A DNA stretch of 64,000 nt from Anisus vortex (Eukaryota > Mollusca > Gastropoda > Planorbidae). Shown here in pieces: positions 34,063 to 46,675 of the stretch. Where the stretch lies: the NCBI GenBank assembly GCA_949126835.1, contig OX421505.1, positions 7,448,587-7,512,586 on the forward strand, written 5' to 3'. Both the position numbers and the translations under genes were made by a program. The notes beneath the pieces were generated by a model that had not been told where the DNA came from, ran no database searches, and was given only the letters and a program-made list of their open reading frames with translations. Each line of letters starts with the position of its first letter. Position 1 is the stretch's first letter.

Positions 34063-36223
34063 CACAAGGCTTACTGGAGTCAGTACAATGATATAACGTG
34101 TGGAGGCGATCACAAGGCTTACTGGAGTCAGTACAATGATATAACGTGTGGAGACGATCACAAGGCTTACTGGAGTCAGTACAATGATATAACGTGTGGA
34201 GACGATCACAAGGCTTACTGGAGTCAGTACAATGATATAACGTGTGGAGACGATCACAAGGCTTACTGGAGTCAGTACAATGATAAAACGTGTGGAGACG
34301 ATCACAAGGCTTACTGGAGTCAGTACAATGATATAACGTGTGGAGACGATCACAAGGCTTACTGGAGTCAGTACAATGATATAACGTGTGGAGACGATCA
34401 CAAGGCTTACTGGAGTCAGTACAATGATATAACGTGTGGAGACGATCACAAGGCTTACTGGAGTCAGTACAATGATATAACGTGTGGAGACGATCACAAG
34501 GCTTACTGGAGTCAGTACAATGATATAACGTGTGGAGACGATCACAAGGCTTACTGGAGTCAGTACAATGATATAACGTGTGGAGACGATCACAAAGCTT
34601 ACTGGAGTCAGTACAATGATATAACGTGTGGAGACGATCACAAGGCTTACTGGAGTCAGTACAATGATATAACTTATGGAGACGATCACAAGGCTTACTG
34701 GAGTCAGTACAATGATATAACGTGTGGAGACGATCACAAGGCTTACTGGAGTCAGTACAATGATATAACGTGTGGAGACGATCACAAGGCTTACTGGAGT
34801 CAGTACAATGATATAACATGTGGAGACGATCACAAGGCTTAATGGAGTCAGTACAATGATATAACGTGTGGAGACGATCACAAGGCTTACTGGAGTCAGT
34901 ACAATGATATAACATGTGGAGACGATCACAAGGCTTACTGGAGTCAGTACAATGATATAACGTGTGGAGACGATCACAAGGCTTACTGGAGTCAGTACAA
35001 TGATATAACGTGTGGAGACGATCACAAGGCTTACTGGAGTCAGTACAATGATATATCGTGTGGAGACGATCACAAGGCTTAATGGAGTCAGTACAATGAT
35101 ATAACGTGTGGATACGATCACAAGGCTTACTTGAGTCAGTACAATGATATAACGTGTGGAGACGATCACAAGGCTTACTGGAGTCAGTACAATGATATAA
35201 CGTGTGAAGACGATCACAAGGCTTACTGGAGTCAGTACAATGATATAACGTGTGGAGACGATCACAAGGCTTACTGGAGTCAGTACAATGATATATCGTG
35301 TGGAGACGATCACAAGGCTTACTGGAGTCAGTACAATGATATAACGTGTGGAGACGATCACGAGGCTTACTGGAGTCAGTAAATGATATAACGTGTGGAG
35401 ACGATCACAAGGCTCACTGGAGTCAGTACAATGATATAACGTGTGGAGACGATCACAAGGCTTACTGGAGTCAGTACAATGACATAACGTGTGGAGACGA
35501 TCACAAGGCTTACTGGAGTCAGTACAATGATATAACGTGTGGAGACGATCACAAGGCTTAATGGAGTCAGAACAATGATATAACGTGTGGAGACGATCAC
35601 AAGGCTTACTGGAGTCAGTACAATGATATAACGTGTGGAGACGATCACAAGGCTTACTGGAGTGTGTACAATGATATAACGTGTGGAGACGATCACAAGG
35701 CTTACTGGAGTGTGTACAATGATATAACATGTGGAGACGATCACAAGGCTTACTGGAGTCAGTACAATGATATAACGTGTGGAGACGATCACAAGGCTTA
35801 CTGGAGTGTGTACAATGATATAACGTGTGGAGACGATCACAAGGCTTAATGGAGTCAGTACAATGATATAACATGTGGAGACGATCACAAGGCTTACTGG
35901 AGTCAGTACAATGATATAACGTGTGGAGACGATCACGAGGCTTACTGGAGTCAGTACAATGATATAACATGTGGAGACGATCACAAGGCTTACTGGAGTC
36001 AGTACAATGATATAACGTGTGGAGACGATCACGAGGCTTACTGGAGTCAGTAAATGATATAACGTGTGGAGACGATCACAAGGCTCACTGGAGTCAGTAC
36101 AATGATATAACGTGTGGAGACGATCACAAGGCTTACTGGAGTCAGTACAATGACATAACGTGTGGAGACGATCACAAGGCTTACTGGAGTCAGTACATTG
36201 ATATAACGTGTGGAGACGATCAC
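34063..36223. repeat. 48-bp satellite array, about 45 copies
   Basis: Head-to-tail 48-bp units (one phase: GGCTTACTGGAGTCAGTACA then ATGATATAACGTGTGGAGAC then GATCACAA), more than 95% alike. Because 48 is 16 codons, frames stay open: AYWSQYNDITCGDDHK on the plus strand, and two minus-strand readings up to 642 codons. Stops (TAC to TAA) recur among plus-strand copies, and there is no splice or signal context, so coding is unlikely. Two 47-bp variants lie exactly 671 bp apart (about 35381 and 36052). Confidence 0.95.
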
Positions 36224-36406
36224 CTCTTTAAAACGACTCTTCTTTGATCAGTGCTATATTTTGGGTCGCGGATTCACACACTGTGTGATCATTTCCCGCC
36301 ACGTTCAGGGAAACGTTAAAATTTCCACGACGAGTGGATAGGAGGACACTAATAATAAATATCAAGGTCATGGCCCTAGGGACAAACCCAGACACAGTCT
36401 AGCGCA

Positions 36407-36560
36407 GTGGTTCCCATCCTTGCAATTCCCCTGACCCTTTAAATAAGCTTCTCACGTTGTGGCGACCCCCCAACTATACAATTATCTTCGTCGCTACCTT
36501 ATAATTGTAATTTGCTACTGTTATAAATTGTATTTTACCGGTAAATATCTGATATGTAGA
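36407..36560. repeat. hAT-type MITE, left part
   Basis: Starts CAGTGGTTCCCATCCTTG and shares the GTGGCGACC and TATAATTGTAATTT words with the MITE at 27046-27225. The right end is missing or unrecognisable. Confidence 0.55.
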
Positions 36561-36649
36561 ATGTATGTCCGGTGTTACAAATTTGAGCTTTGTGATTAAC
36601 TACACTGGTTAATGTTATTCAGAATAAAGCCTTACGTTGAATAGGCTAC

Positions 36650-36730
36650 TTAACCCTTACAGTCCCGGGCGCGTATATAGCGGAACTGAAGGCAGCATAG
36701 ATAGAAGTAGGTCGGTACGGGAAGGGTTAA
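36650..36730 (+). mobile_element. TTAA MITE, copy 4
   Basis: Intact copy with perfect TTAACCCTTACAGTCCCGG and TCGGTACGGGAAGGGTTAA ends, nearly identical to the copy at 14871-14950. Confidence 0.85.
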
Positions 36731-37344
36731 GATGTGAAATTAATTTCTTTTTCCGTACTAAAGTCTCGTTTCATAAGACCGGCGAAAAAAAGGCATATGT
36801 GTTTTTTGAATGGTTATCAGCCAGACTTAGACGACCTCTCAAAATTATCATTATATAAAACGGACGAGGCTGCAAATTCTTGTCCATGGGCGTAACGATA
36901 TTTAGGGGTGGACCCGGGGGGGGGGAAGGGAGGGCACACCAAGGTTCTGTCCGGGCGAAAGTACCGAAAGATGGTATGACAACGTAGCTACTTGAATGAA
37001 CATACATTATTGTATTACTACGCAGGGTTAGTGTGTAGATTGCATTCTCAGACGACCATGTTTGCTGCTTCATAGCGAACACTTTTTTTTCATTAAACTT
37101 CACAGCGAACACTTTAATTTCAGAGCAAACACTAAGTCAAAGTCATCAAAGATTTATTATTTTTTTAATGTAAAGAACACTGGAGGAGATGCCCATGCTA
37201 TTGTATTTTCACATGCATTTGTCTAGACTTTTACAGATCGTTTAAATTTGTTTAAATAATTTTGTTTCTAAACCAACGAGTTTTATGGTGTAAAATCTAG
37301 ATCTATTTACGAGTGAGTGAAGAAAACCTCTGCCCCATCAGTAA

Positions 37345-38785
37345 AAAGAAATACAAGCTAGTGTTCATATAAGATAATATAAGATAATATAAGATTGCTT
37401 TATTGATCCAAATGAATGGAAAATTGACTTGATTACATAAATTCCGTTTTTTCAGCATACCTAAAACAATATTAAAGAACCATTTGTACTCAAACACAAT
37501 AGACATTCACGCACACTATCATACCATTTATCATACAAGAAAAAAGTAGGCCTATTATTTAGGAGTCAGCTATTGAGCCATCGTATTTCCTGGCTGAAAG
37601 GTGATTCTTTTGAAAGAGTCTTACTGACAGTGGAACAAAAGAGTTCTTAAATCTCTCTGTTCTTGCCCTTATAGAAAGAAGCCGACCACTTCGACTAGAT
37701 ATTATGTAGCTATCATGAAGCGGGTGTGCATGATCTTGGAGGATTTTATCAATCATAGACAGGCACCTTGAACTGTAATTCTGTCTGTGTAGTACGAGAG
37801 GCTTTGTTTATTAGGCGGTCTATCCGATGTTTGTTCAATATGGTGGTATTACCATACCAGCAGGTGATTGCAAAGGTTATGATGCTACCAACAGTCGCCG
37901 AGTAAAATAGATTCATAATGGTTTTCTCTATGTGAAATATTTTTAGTTTATTAAGACAGAAAAGTCGTTGGTGCATTTTCTTACAAAGGATTTGGCAGTG
38001 GTCAGACCAAGTCAGTTTGTCAGTAATTGTGACGCCAAGATATTTATATTGCGAGACTTGATCTATTATTTGGTTGTTTATGTGCAAATCAGTCAGCTTG
38101 CGTTTTTCTTTCCGGAAGTCTACAATCATTTCTTTCGTTTTTGTGATGTTCAATATCAGGTAGTTCTCTTCGCACCATTTGTAGAAATCTGAGGTCGTAC
38201 TGTGATAGAGACTGTCGTCACTGGAAACAAGGCCGACAATGGCTGTATCATCGGCGTATTTGATTACAGATACTGTATCGATTGCTGAACTTTGAATGTC
38301 ATTGGTGTAAATTGTGTATAGAACGGGAGAGAGGACACACCCTTGAGGCGCTCCAGTGCTTATTTCTCTTATTTGTGAGGTACATCCCTCTACTCTGACA
38401 AATTGAGGGCGGTTTATCAGAAATTGCATGATCCAGGCTTGGATGCGTTGACTGACATTTAAAGCAGATAGTTTCTGTATCATAAGTGTGGTTGGATGGT
38501 ATTGAATGCAGATGAAAAGTCAACGAAGAGTATTCGAGCGTAATTCTTCGGCGTATTCAGATGGTGGTACAGTCTATCTAACATTAATGCTATAGCATCC
38601 TCTGCGCTTCTGCCTTTTTTGTAAGCAAATTGGTAGGGATCAAGGCTTTTGTGCACCTTATTTAGTATACGTCTGAGAATAATTTTCTCAAAACATTTCA
38701 TGATAATAGATGTTAAAGCGACAGGACGTAGGTCATTGTTGCAAAGGACTTTTTCTTTCTTTGGTACGGGCACAATCTCTGAGGT
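37345..38785 (-). mobile_element. LINE family L2x, 5'-truncated, with reverse transcriptase
   Basis: Minus-strand non-LTR retrotransposon. The reverse-transcriptase domain reads LRPVALTSIIMKCFEK, QFAYKKGRSAEDAI, FVDFSSAFNTI (motif A), GAPQGCVLSPVLY (motif B), KYADDTAIVGL (catalytic YADD) and YKYLGVTI. A C-terminal SGRLLSIRARTERFKNSFVP segment and a (TTATATTATC)n-type tail (37365-37395) follow. The frame breaks near 38480 and again near 37750, and the 5' end stops within the domain start, so it is inactive. The sequence style is CR1/L2/Rex-like. Exact clade not determined. Confidence 0.88.
37749..38483 (-). pseudogene. LINE reverse transcriptase, main fragment
   Basis: 244 codons covering RT motif B, the YADD catalytic motif and the thumb-side segment. 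It is continued upstream by another frame (38480-38773) with motif A, and downstream by the fragment at 37559-37756. Both junctions are frameshifts. Confidence 0.85.
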
Positions 38786-40374
38786 TTACAGTCTACATGC
38801 GCCTTTTGATAAATGCATGATATCTGTAGGCCTACTGTATTTTCAAACAAACAACATTGAAATTGAAGCCATTTCTAGTTCCATTATTTGTAGTATCATA
38901 TATATATAATATATGTAGTAGCTGCTATCAGAGCTTACTTCAATTACCTTTCTTGACCCTTCTCTTTTCAGTGTTTTTTTTTCTGCTATTCTTCTCTCCC
39001 GAGTCTTGCTCTAAGTACAGCTCATCTAATAATCTAGTAATAATCCCTTTGAGGTGCATTTTCGACAGTAGTTAGATGCCCTATCCAACAGAAAAAAACG
39101 TGTTCGCTATGAGGATCAATCCTACGTATTGCATACTCATTGCGAACACCCCTTTAAAACGAACATTACTCTAAATACGTATTGTAAATCATAACAGCAG
39201 TGTTCCTTAACTATGTCATAATGATGATCCGATAGCAAAAGGAAAGGAAAAGTAGACTTAACCCGGATACCACCCTCGTTCATCCGGTGGGAGGTTTTCA
39301 GCATAGCCGCCACCATGGCACCAAATGCCGGCACTTTTTGATCACAAAAAAGCTCTTCTCGTAAATGAAACCACCTGAGGATATTGAGGAAGTACTACTG
39401 TCTTTAGATTGACGCTCGTTTTCGTAATAGACTAGACAATAGAGAAAATGCGAACGGTTTTTCGAGAGGTGTTTGCAACTTGCTGGTGTTCGCTCTTAGG
39501 TGATTTACTTGGCATGTGTGAGACCTTGTGAGACTTGAACCTTGCTCAATTTGTCTACCTCTCTGGTCGGCCTGGTGGACTACGGCTCGACTGCACTCGG
39601 CTCTGATGCTTGATCATGCGAGTAAATGTGTAAAGAAGGGGTCGGCAACCTATGCAACGCAAGCCACATTTGGCACGCACAAGGATTTTCAGTGGCAGCA
39701 AGAAACCTCCAGAAGATTTTTTTAATGCACGTCAAAACAACGTACGTCAGCTTTATTATTTGGTGCTGCGTGGCGAACTACACTGGACACTGAATCACAC
39801 TGGACGTCGACTGTTTTAGGTCAAGAATGTCAAAGCTCTCATAATTGGACTTGCGAACTGTGATTGAACCTATTGTTAAGGTTTTAAGCTTATAGTTATA
39901 ATTTCTTAAGTCTTCTACAAGAAAATGATACTGTATAAAGGCAAAGTCTTGGATCGATTCTTTTCTTGTCTGGAAGCGATTAAGGTTTATCTTGATACAA
40001 AAATATTTCCGGTATTGAATGAGGAGAATGTTGAATGTTGAAGCTGATGTTTCTGAATGACATGGCGACACATTTCAGCGAGTTGAATTTGTATTTACAA
40101 AGATGGGATCGAAAAACACTTGAAGTGTTGGACCACTGGATTGGATTAGCATTGAAACTGAACCTTGCCGTAAAATCAATTTCAAACATTTATCTCTTTC
40201 CCTAATTTAAGGCAAATTAAGATAGATGAACGTTTTCAGAAGAACATTGAAGCACTCAATGCGCAGTTTTCTAAACAACAGCAAGAATTTCAAATTCATA
40301 GACTCATGTTTCCTTTGAAGACTTGATCTTAAAACAAACTACCTAGATCTGGATCCTTTTTTCTTAGTCCCTTA
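38786..40374. other. Intergenic, mostly unassigned
   Basis: Only a hAT-like fragment at about 39645-39735 (GGGTCGGCAACCTATG, then GGATTTTCAGTGGCA) is recognised. No gene. Confidence 0.45.
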
Positions 40375-40560
40375 ACCTTGACGGTCGTTGGGGGGAGCTA
40401 ACGAACACTGAGTGTCCATTAGTCCTCTCTTGGGCTTGGTAGACTTGGCGGCGCCCATCTCCTCTCCAAGTCGGCGGTGGATTTATGGCTGTCTGCACCG
40501 AGGGTCGAACCCCTGATGCGGCGCTTTGGAGTCGAGCTCGCTGTCGACTTTGCTAAGCAG
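40375..40560 (-). repeat. tRNA-derived SINE, family S3
   Basis: The minus strand shows box A-like TTAGCAAAGTCG and box B GGTTCGACCCTC about 40 bases later. A GC-rich body follows (GACTTGGAGAGGAGATGGGC, CCAAGAGAGGACTAATGG). Only one copy was seen in this window. Confidence 0.6.
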
Positions 40561-41689
40561 TGATATTGGCATTTTATTTAATTTATTTTAAACATCCTAA
40601 AAATTAGCATCGAAATGTGACTATTTGCGGGAAAATCTGATTGGTCTAGCTGCTTAGGAAAGTCATATGTTCTTAACTGCAAAGCATTAGCTTTACTTTC
40701 AGCTTTAATTTCAGCTTTTGGTTTAATTTACACTAGTGAACATATTTTATTGCAGATGAAAGCAGTTTTAAGAATACCCAGAGGTCACTAAAATTAGACC
40801 ACTCAGAAGTGACTAAATATGACGGCATACCTGACATTGAAAAGTTAGCGAAAAGCATTCAAGGAAAAGGCGCTCATTAATTGATACATGCTAATTACAT
40901 AAGAAATAGTTTTTATAATTATCTCTCTTAGTTAAGTATAAATATAATTATTAGGGTAATTATTGTAATAAATATACCAGGCTTATATACTAGCATTATA
41001 TTATGCAATTGTTATAATTATTAATGTTTAAAAAAAATAACTCCTTAAATTGACTTTATTAAAGCATAAAATGTTTATTTACAATGTAAATTAATTTGGT
41101 ACATCGAATTAAACATTGAAAAAAGAGCATAATGCTGAATTTGTATAAAGAAATAATAATTTGAAAGCAACACTTGTTTCATTATAAGCATAAAATTTAG
41201 AGAATTTAATTGAAGGGAGATAATTAACCTGTTTGATATTTCTAACATATTTCTTTTTTGTTTTCTTTCAAAAAAATAAATAGCTAACAATTTATATTTA
41301 CAAAATGATAAAACTATAAAAAATTGTTGAAAATTATATAAATTTAATATGTAATATAAATTTACAGTACCAGGTGACCGATCATTCGATCGGTAATAAA
41401 GAGCAGGCGCTTGTACCTTAACATCATGTGTATGTAAAACAACAGTGCATAAATTTAAAAAATATGTCTTTACCAGTCCAATAAATTGTATTTGTCTTTT
41501 TTCTTTTTCTACTATGAATAACAAATAAAGCTTTAAATTCTAACAGTCGAAGCAGATTGTTTCTTGTGCAGTCTAATATCTAGTTTATTTCCGATATTCC
41601 CCCCCCCCCCAAAAAAAAAAATAAAAAAAAATAAATAAATAAAAAAAAAAATAAAACAGCTTAATCTCATATCAAACCCTAAAAAAAAA
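40561..41689. other. AT-rich intergenic DNA
   Basis: No gene or repeat recognised apart from a C-run/A-run at 41599-41650. Confidence 0.45.
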
Positions 41690-43200
41690 ACATGTAGGCT
41701 AGAGTTGTCAGTTTTAAATCCAACAGAAATATATCTCATTTATGTCATTATGTTATGTATTTAAAAGACTGAAAATGAAAAGTTTAAATTTAAAATATCA
41801 TGAATTACGTTAAAATTTTTAGTTCATCTTTACCCCTTCCCCTACTTTAACAGCTGTCAAACTTTCTAGTGACCACTCTTATAAAATTATGTCAATTTTG
41901 TTAACTCCCTTCCTCACCCCATTCAAGCTAACAATGAGTTACTGCCGGCAAGTATGTTTGATATAAATTAAAAAGGTCTACGAATAAATGTAACACATTT
42001 TTAATAGTTTACCAGATTTCATTTTGACCTCTTAACATAGTCTAATATTTCTTACTTGGGCACATATATATATCATAAGTATAGTTTGTAAATCACTTGT
42101 AAAAAATATCTTATGCAACAAAGTATTTATTTATTATTTTCAATGTTTTCAATGTATTATTCTAAACATTATATGACAAAAAAAAGTAAAAATATATAGT
42201 TTGGTGTAAACCTTATCTAATATCCTCCCCTTGTGTTACTATTTAAAATAAACTATCGCGGCAAAATATCATATCGATTAATTAAAACAATGGTATAGTA
42301 AACATTTTACTTTAAAAAAAAAAATTTTGAGCATTACGCCAGTAAAATACTGAATAATTAAAGGTGAAATTAGGTTATTCATTGAAAGACTGCAAATGAA
42401 AAGATTATAATATAGGCTACGTTAGATGATTTGTTTCATTCCCCCCCCCCCCCCCCCTCAATAAAACTAACAGTATATTACACTTCTGACTATTGATACA
42501 TCTTTTCTAGTTTACCACATTTCGAATTCACAATGTCAACATATTCTAATATATCTTACTTTGGTAGGCCTATGTTAGCAAATCATAAATACATTTAATA
42601 AAACATTCGTAAACATGTGTAGGCCTATTTTATAACCGGTGGCTTAGTGTTTTTTTTTATATTAGTTCACAAAAACTTTATATCAAGCTACCAGGGAGTT
42701 TTCTTTTTAATTACTCCACAGATGTAACGAAAAACATTTATTATATAAACATAGCGAATATCATTTTCAATCTTTATAAAATTTAAACGTGTAGGCTAAA
42801 TTTGACAATTTTACTTTCAACAAAAATATACCAATGGGCCAATGATGTAATGATCTAATTCATTTAAAAGACTGCAAATGAAAAGATTAGAATATACTTT
42901 AGATGAATTGTTTAATACCCCCCCCCCTTTTTTTTTCCAATAAAACTAACAGTAGGCCTATGCTACACGTCTAACTATTGTTATGAATTGAATACATCTT
43001 TTCTAGTTTACTATTCTTACTTGGGTAGGTCTATATTAGCAAATCATGAATATATTTAAGAACACATTCGTAAACACATGTCGTGTTTAAAAAAAAAGTA
43101 GATCCTATTATTATTTTCGACGTGATTTTGTTCCAAACAATATTTGATTAAAAAAAAGTTAAATATATAGTTTGGTGAAACCTAAATCTAATTCTGTTAT
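41690..43200. repeat. Diverged long tandem repeat, ~480-620 bp units
   Basis: Three diverged units share the ordered words AAAAGACTGCAAATGAAAAG (41765, 42385, 42866), a poly-C tract, CAATAAAACTAACAGTA, CATCTTTTCTAGTTTAC, AGCAAATCATAAATA and ATATATAGTTTGGTG. Spacing between the first words is about 620 and 481 bp. Confidence 0.7.
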
Positions 43201-43208
43201 TACTTAAA

Positions 43209-43400
43209 CCATAGACTTTCGATTTTAATTTTTCATTGAGAAAATCATAGCGATTAAATAAAACGGAACTTGTATATCAATAACTTTATTTCCTGTATAG
43301 CAATTACGTTATTTAGAATCGGGAAATCCGAAAATCAGTGTTTCAAGTCATTATAGAGCAGAAATACTAAAGCAAGCGGTCCATGTATTTTATAGTCTAT
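43209..43400. mobile_element. MITE, CAAAGACTATAAT family, variant
   Basis: Ends CCATAGACT and AGTCTATG with the GCAAGCGGTCCATG subterminal word, flanked by TTAAA on both sides. The interior is related, in inverted order, to the copy at 30058-30350. Confidence 0.6.
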
Positions 43401-44275
43401 GCTTAAACGTAAAACTATTATTTCACTAGTAATTAATACGTAATGGAAAACATTTCTAACATGGTTATAAAGATTCCATTTATCTTTACCTCATATAATT
43501 TTTAAGCTGCTATTTTCTTTTATTTAATCTAAAATACATTGAAGATTTTATCATCTAAATAGGCCTAAGCCTCGAGGGCCGCTTATTAATATGTGTCAAC
43601 CCACTGGCTGTAGTTTGCACACCACTGCATTACATAAATTACACTTGGTCTTGCTTTAAATTATATCTTTCATCGGTGCGCAACAGTAGTCTAAACAAGA
43701 AATTAAACTTCTTTCTGCTGCTGTATGGGTATTTCCGAAACGTCACAACTGCGACGCAAAAAAACACCGCTCTTGAAAGCGCGCTACATGTGGGTCGATC
43801 AATGGCATGTTTTCCCGGCCAAAATGAATTATCTACGATAAATCTAAGGGTATTTTTGTCTAACGTTCATTTCCGATTTTTATTTGTGGGGCCGAAAAGC
43901 TGTAGATTTTTTTTTAGGTGAAACAAGTCGTGCATTAAAACATGAAGATAATCGTTAGAGCGCTTTTGAAGAAAATTTCCAGACATATATATATATATAT
44001 ACATACATACAATTTTAACTCGTATAATATTATAGGATAAGTGCACTTTAAAACACCACATTAACTACCCAGTTTGTATGATGACAACGTATCGATATCT
44101 CTAAATTTACCATAGAGTCAGAGTTCAATCTGTTACAGTCGTAATATATTTTGCGAAATGTCAGTTATACTGAGATATAACTATTAATAATCTATATAAT
44201 AATAGCCCTAAGAAATGTATCATTCCGGAATGCTTAGCGACTTGGTTTTGAGAGTACAGACTGATGACGTAATAT

Positions 44276-44420
44276 CAAAGACTATAATAAGAGGACCGCT
44301 TGGCCTATTTTTAGAACTCAAGAATCGTGTTTTCGGTACGCTTAAGGAACGTATTTTCAATGCGCATCAACTAACGCGTAATCCAAAAGACTTCCGTTGC
44401 ATACAACTTTCGATTTTAAA
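44276..44420. repeat. MITE left end, CAAAGACTATAAT family
   Basis: TCAAAGACTATAATAAGAGG then ACCGCTTG. The right end is not evident. It runs into a short L1x LINE-tail fragment at 44436-44472. Confidence 0.55.
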
Positions 44421-44571
44421 TAAAATTATAGTTCTTATCTTATAATATTTTACAGACGATCCTTCTATAAGGTATTCTTCTACAATTTCTGCAGGATAAG
44501 TAATAAGCCGAACGCACGAATTCACAACTAATTGTGATAAATATGATAACAATAATTTGTAAAAAAAAGTA

Positions 44572-44785
44572 TCCCGTCGGACCAAATTGATCCATAGGGC
44601 CGGTGACGCAGCGTTCACCAGTTTCTGTGGCCACGGTATACTAGGTGATTGTATGACCAGCACTATGCACAGCCGCCTTTACTTTACCCCAACTAAGGTC
44701 AGGTACCCATCAGAACTAGGTAAACTCAGGGACACCCGCCAGACTCTGGGAAAAATCCTAGCTAGCACCAGGATTCGAAATGTAA
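44572..44785 (-). repeat. tRNA-derived SINE, family S2, 5'-shortened
   Basis: Minus-strand copy from a degenerate box B (TTTCGAATCC) through to CCAATTTGGTCCGACGGGAT. The box A end is lost. Confidence 0.75.
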
Positions 44786-45118
44786 TCATTATGCTTTTGA
44801 GAAATCTCAATTCATAGATTGTCTTTGCAACGGCTCTTGATTCATTGCAAAAGAAATACATCGCAATTTGAACACTTCATAAATCTTCTCAGAATGTAAT
44901 AGCTAAAAGCCTTTAAATCCAAATTTATCAACTTGGTTCCTCAACATTACCCTGTCATCTGTGACGTTAACAAATGCCAAAAATTCTGGTTTTTATAATT
45001 GCTATTAACAAATTTTAATAACAGACATTCGATCATGTCAAAGTTTCCATCTCTAGTCAACTTTTATCACTTTTTAAGGTAAAAATGCCCCAAACATGTA
45101 GAAAAAAAACACCCAACC

Positions 45119-45836
45119 ACTGATCTATAACGAGAATGGATTGTGCCACCTTATTAAATTGGTTTGAGCCAAGTGAAGACAAGGAAATCTAAAAATTTCC
45201 TCCGCACTTATCGATATAAACAAGATTGTGTCTAAAACTTACTGCGCCACTGATCTATAAATAGATCGGAACGGAATCTATGTTGCTGCCATTTTACACA
45301 ATATGCATATGAATTATTGCTGTCAAGCTTCTGGCTTCTTATTAATAATATAAAACTAACAATAATACTAATAAAAGGAAAAAAAAAGAAAACAAATACC
45401 AAACAATAAAAAAAGTTAATAAAAAAAGTAGACAGCAATATTTCGCAGTATGGGAAAACCCGGTCCCGAAACACACTAAATTTGAAAGCATTTCAAAGGA
45501 ACATAATTCGGAAATGGCGCCCGTTTTATAACCTTAAAATACGGTGATTAGTAATAGGTCTAAATCTATTTTTAAAAAAAAAATGCACGAATTAAGCAAT
45601 ATTGTTGATAAAATACAAATTTCTTTGGAAGACGTTTCCAATTTATACATTTAACTTTAAACCCGATTAGTCAACGGCTTAGGAGACTATAGAGCAGAAA
45701 AAAAAATCTTAATAAATAAACAAAATCACGGTAATTATATATATTGATCAGTGACAGTAGAAACAAAATGGCGGAAATTTCTTCAAGGATGTTACTTCCT
45801 TGCCTAATCCATTCTTTTTATAGATCAGTTCACCCA
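45119..45836. mobile_element. Possible MITE cluster (CACTGATCTATAA ends)
   Basis: CACTGATCTATAACGAGAATGG at 45119 is inverted against CCATTCTTTTTATAGATCAG near 45812-45831. A third direct CACTGATCTATAAATAGATC at about 45248 suggests nesting. No duplication was resolved. Confidence 0.4.
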
Positions 45837-45941
45837 ACTGACAACTAGACCCTATTCATGGTGAACACGAAATTGAAAAAAGACAGTTAAAGCAAACTAT
45901 ATTTATGTTTTATTTATCTCAGTAATTCTATAACAATTTAA

Positions 45942-45999
45942 ATATCGCCAATTAGAATCGTCATTTCTTAATATCGCCAATTAGAATCGTCATTTCTTA
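45942..45999. repeat. 29-bp tandem duplication
   Basis: Two copies of a unit containing CGCCAATTAGAATCGTCATT. Confidence 0.85.
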
Positions 46000-46675
46000 A
46001 ATTTAGAACCATTACTTAGGGCTATATTACTTCCAGCTCCTGTTTCCCGACTTGTGAAAAAGCATACTAAATATATAAACACAATTCTAAAAATAATAAA
46101 ACATAAAACTAAATTCTTTACCCCCGTGGTTTCCCCACGGGCTATTTCTAGTTTAATATATGACTAGAAGTAGTATAAAATATCTTGACTAGTAAATTAA
46201 TTTAAATGTTGATACATTAACCATTAATGTGTAAATTGAGATATAAAATTTTGTATTATCTAGGAATGGATTAAAAAAAGAAAATAATAACAAACTGATT
46301 AATTTTTGTTATTAAATATAAAACGCTTTAATGATTTTCTCGATAACGCTTCTTTTCTTTTGGTTTTGGTATTGCTACCGCACTAAATAAATTGTCTTAT
46401 AAAAATGATATAGTTGAGCAGTTTAACGTTCGGGCTGTTGGCAGGCTCACTGATTTAGAAATCCTATTTTTAGCACGCTATTAGCAAAAGGTTGCCGACT
46501 CCTCGTGTAGGTCCTTTATTACTCCTCCAACCTTCCACCATCTTAAATTGTCACAAAATATTGGACCCTTCTTTCAATATGACATTACAAAGCTTTGCAG
46601 TCCAACCAAAACAAAACACAAAATACAGTAAAAATAACATCAACCATATTTCTAATTTCAAAATTTGCATGTTTC

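Noticed and set aside
34042..35970. 642-codon minus-strand ORF and 267-codon plus-strand ORF
   Set aside because: Both are readings of the 48-bp satellite. The unit length is a multiple of three, so frames stay open by construction, and plus-strand copies contain repeated TAA stops.
34063..36223. CRISPR-like regular repeats
   Set aside because: Units are head-to-tail with no unique spacers, in a eukaryotic genome.
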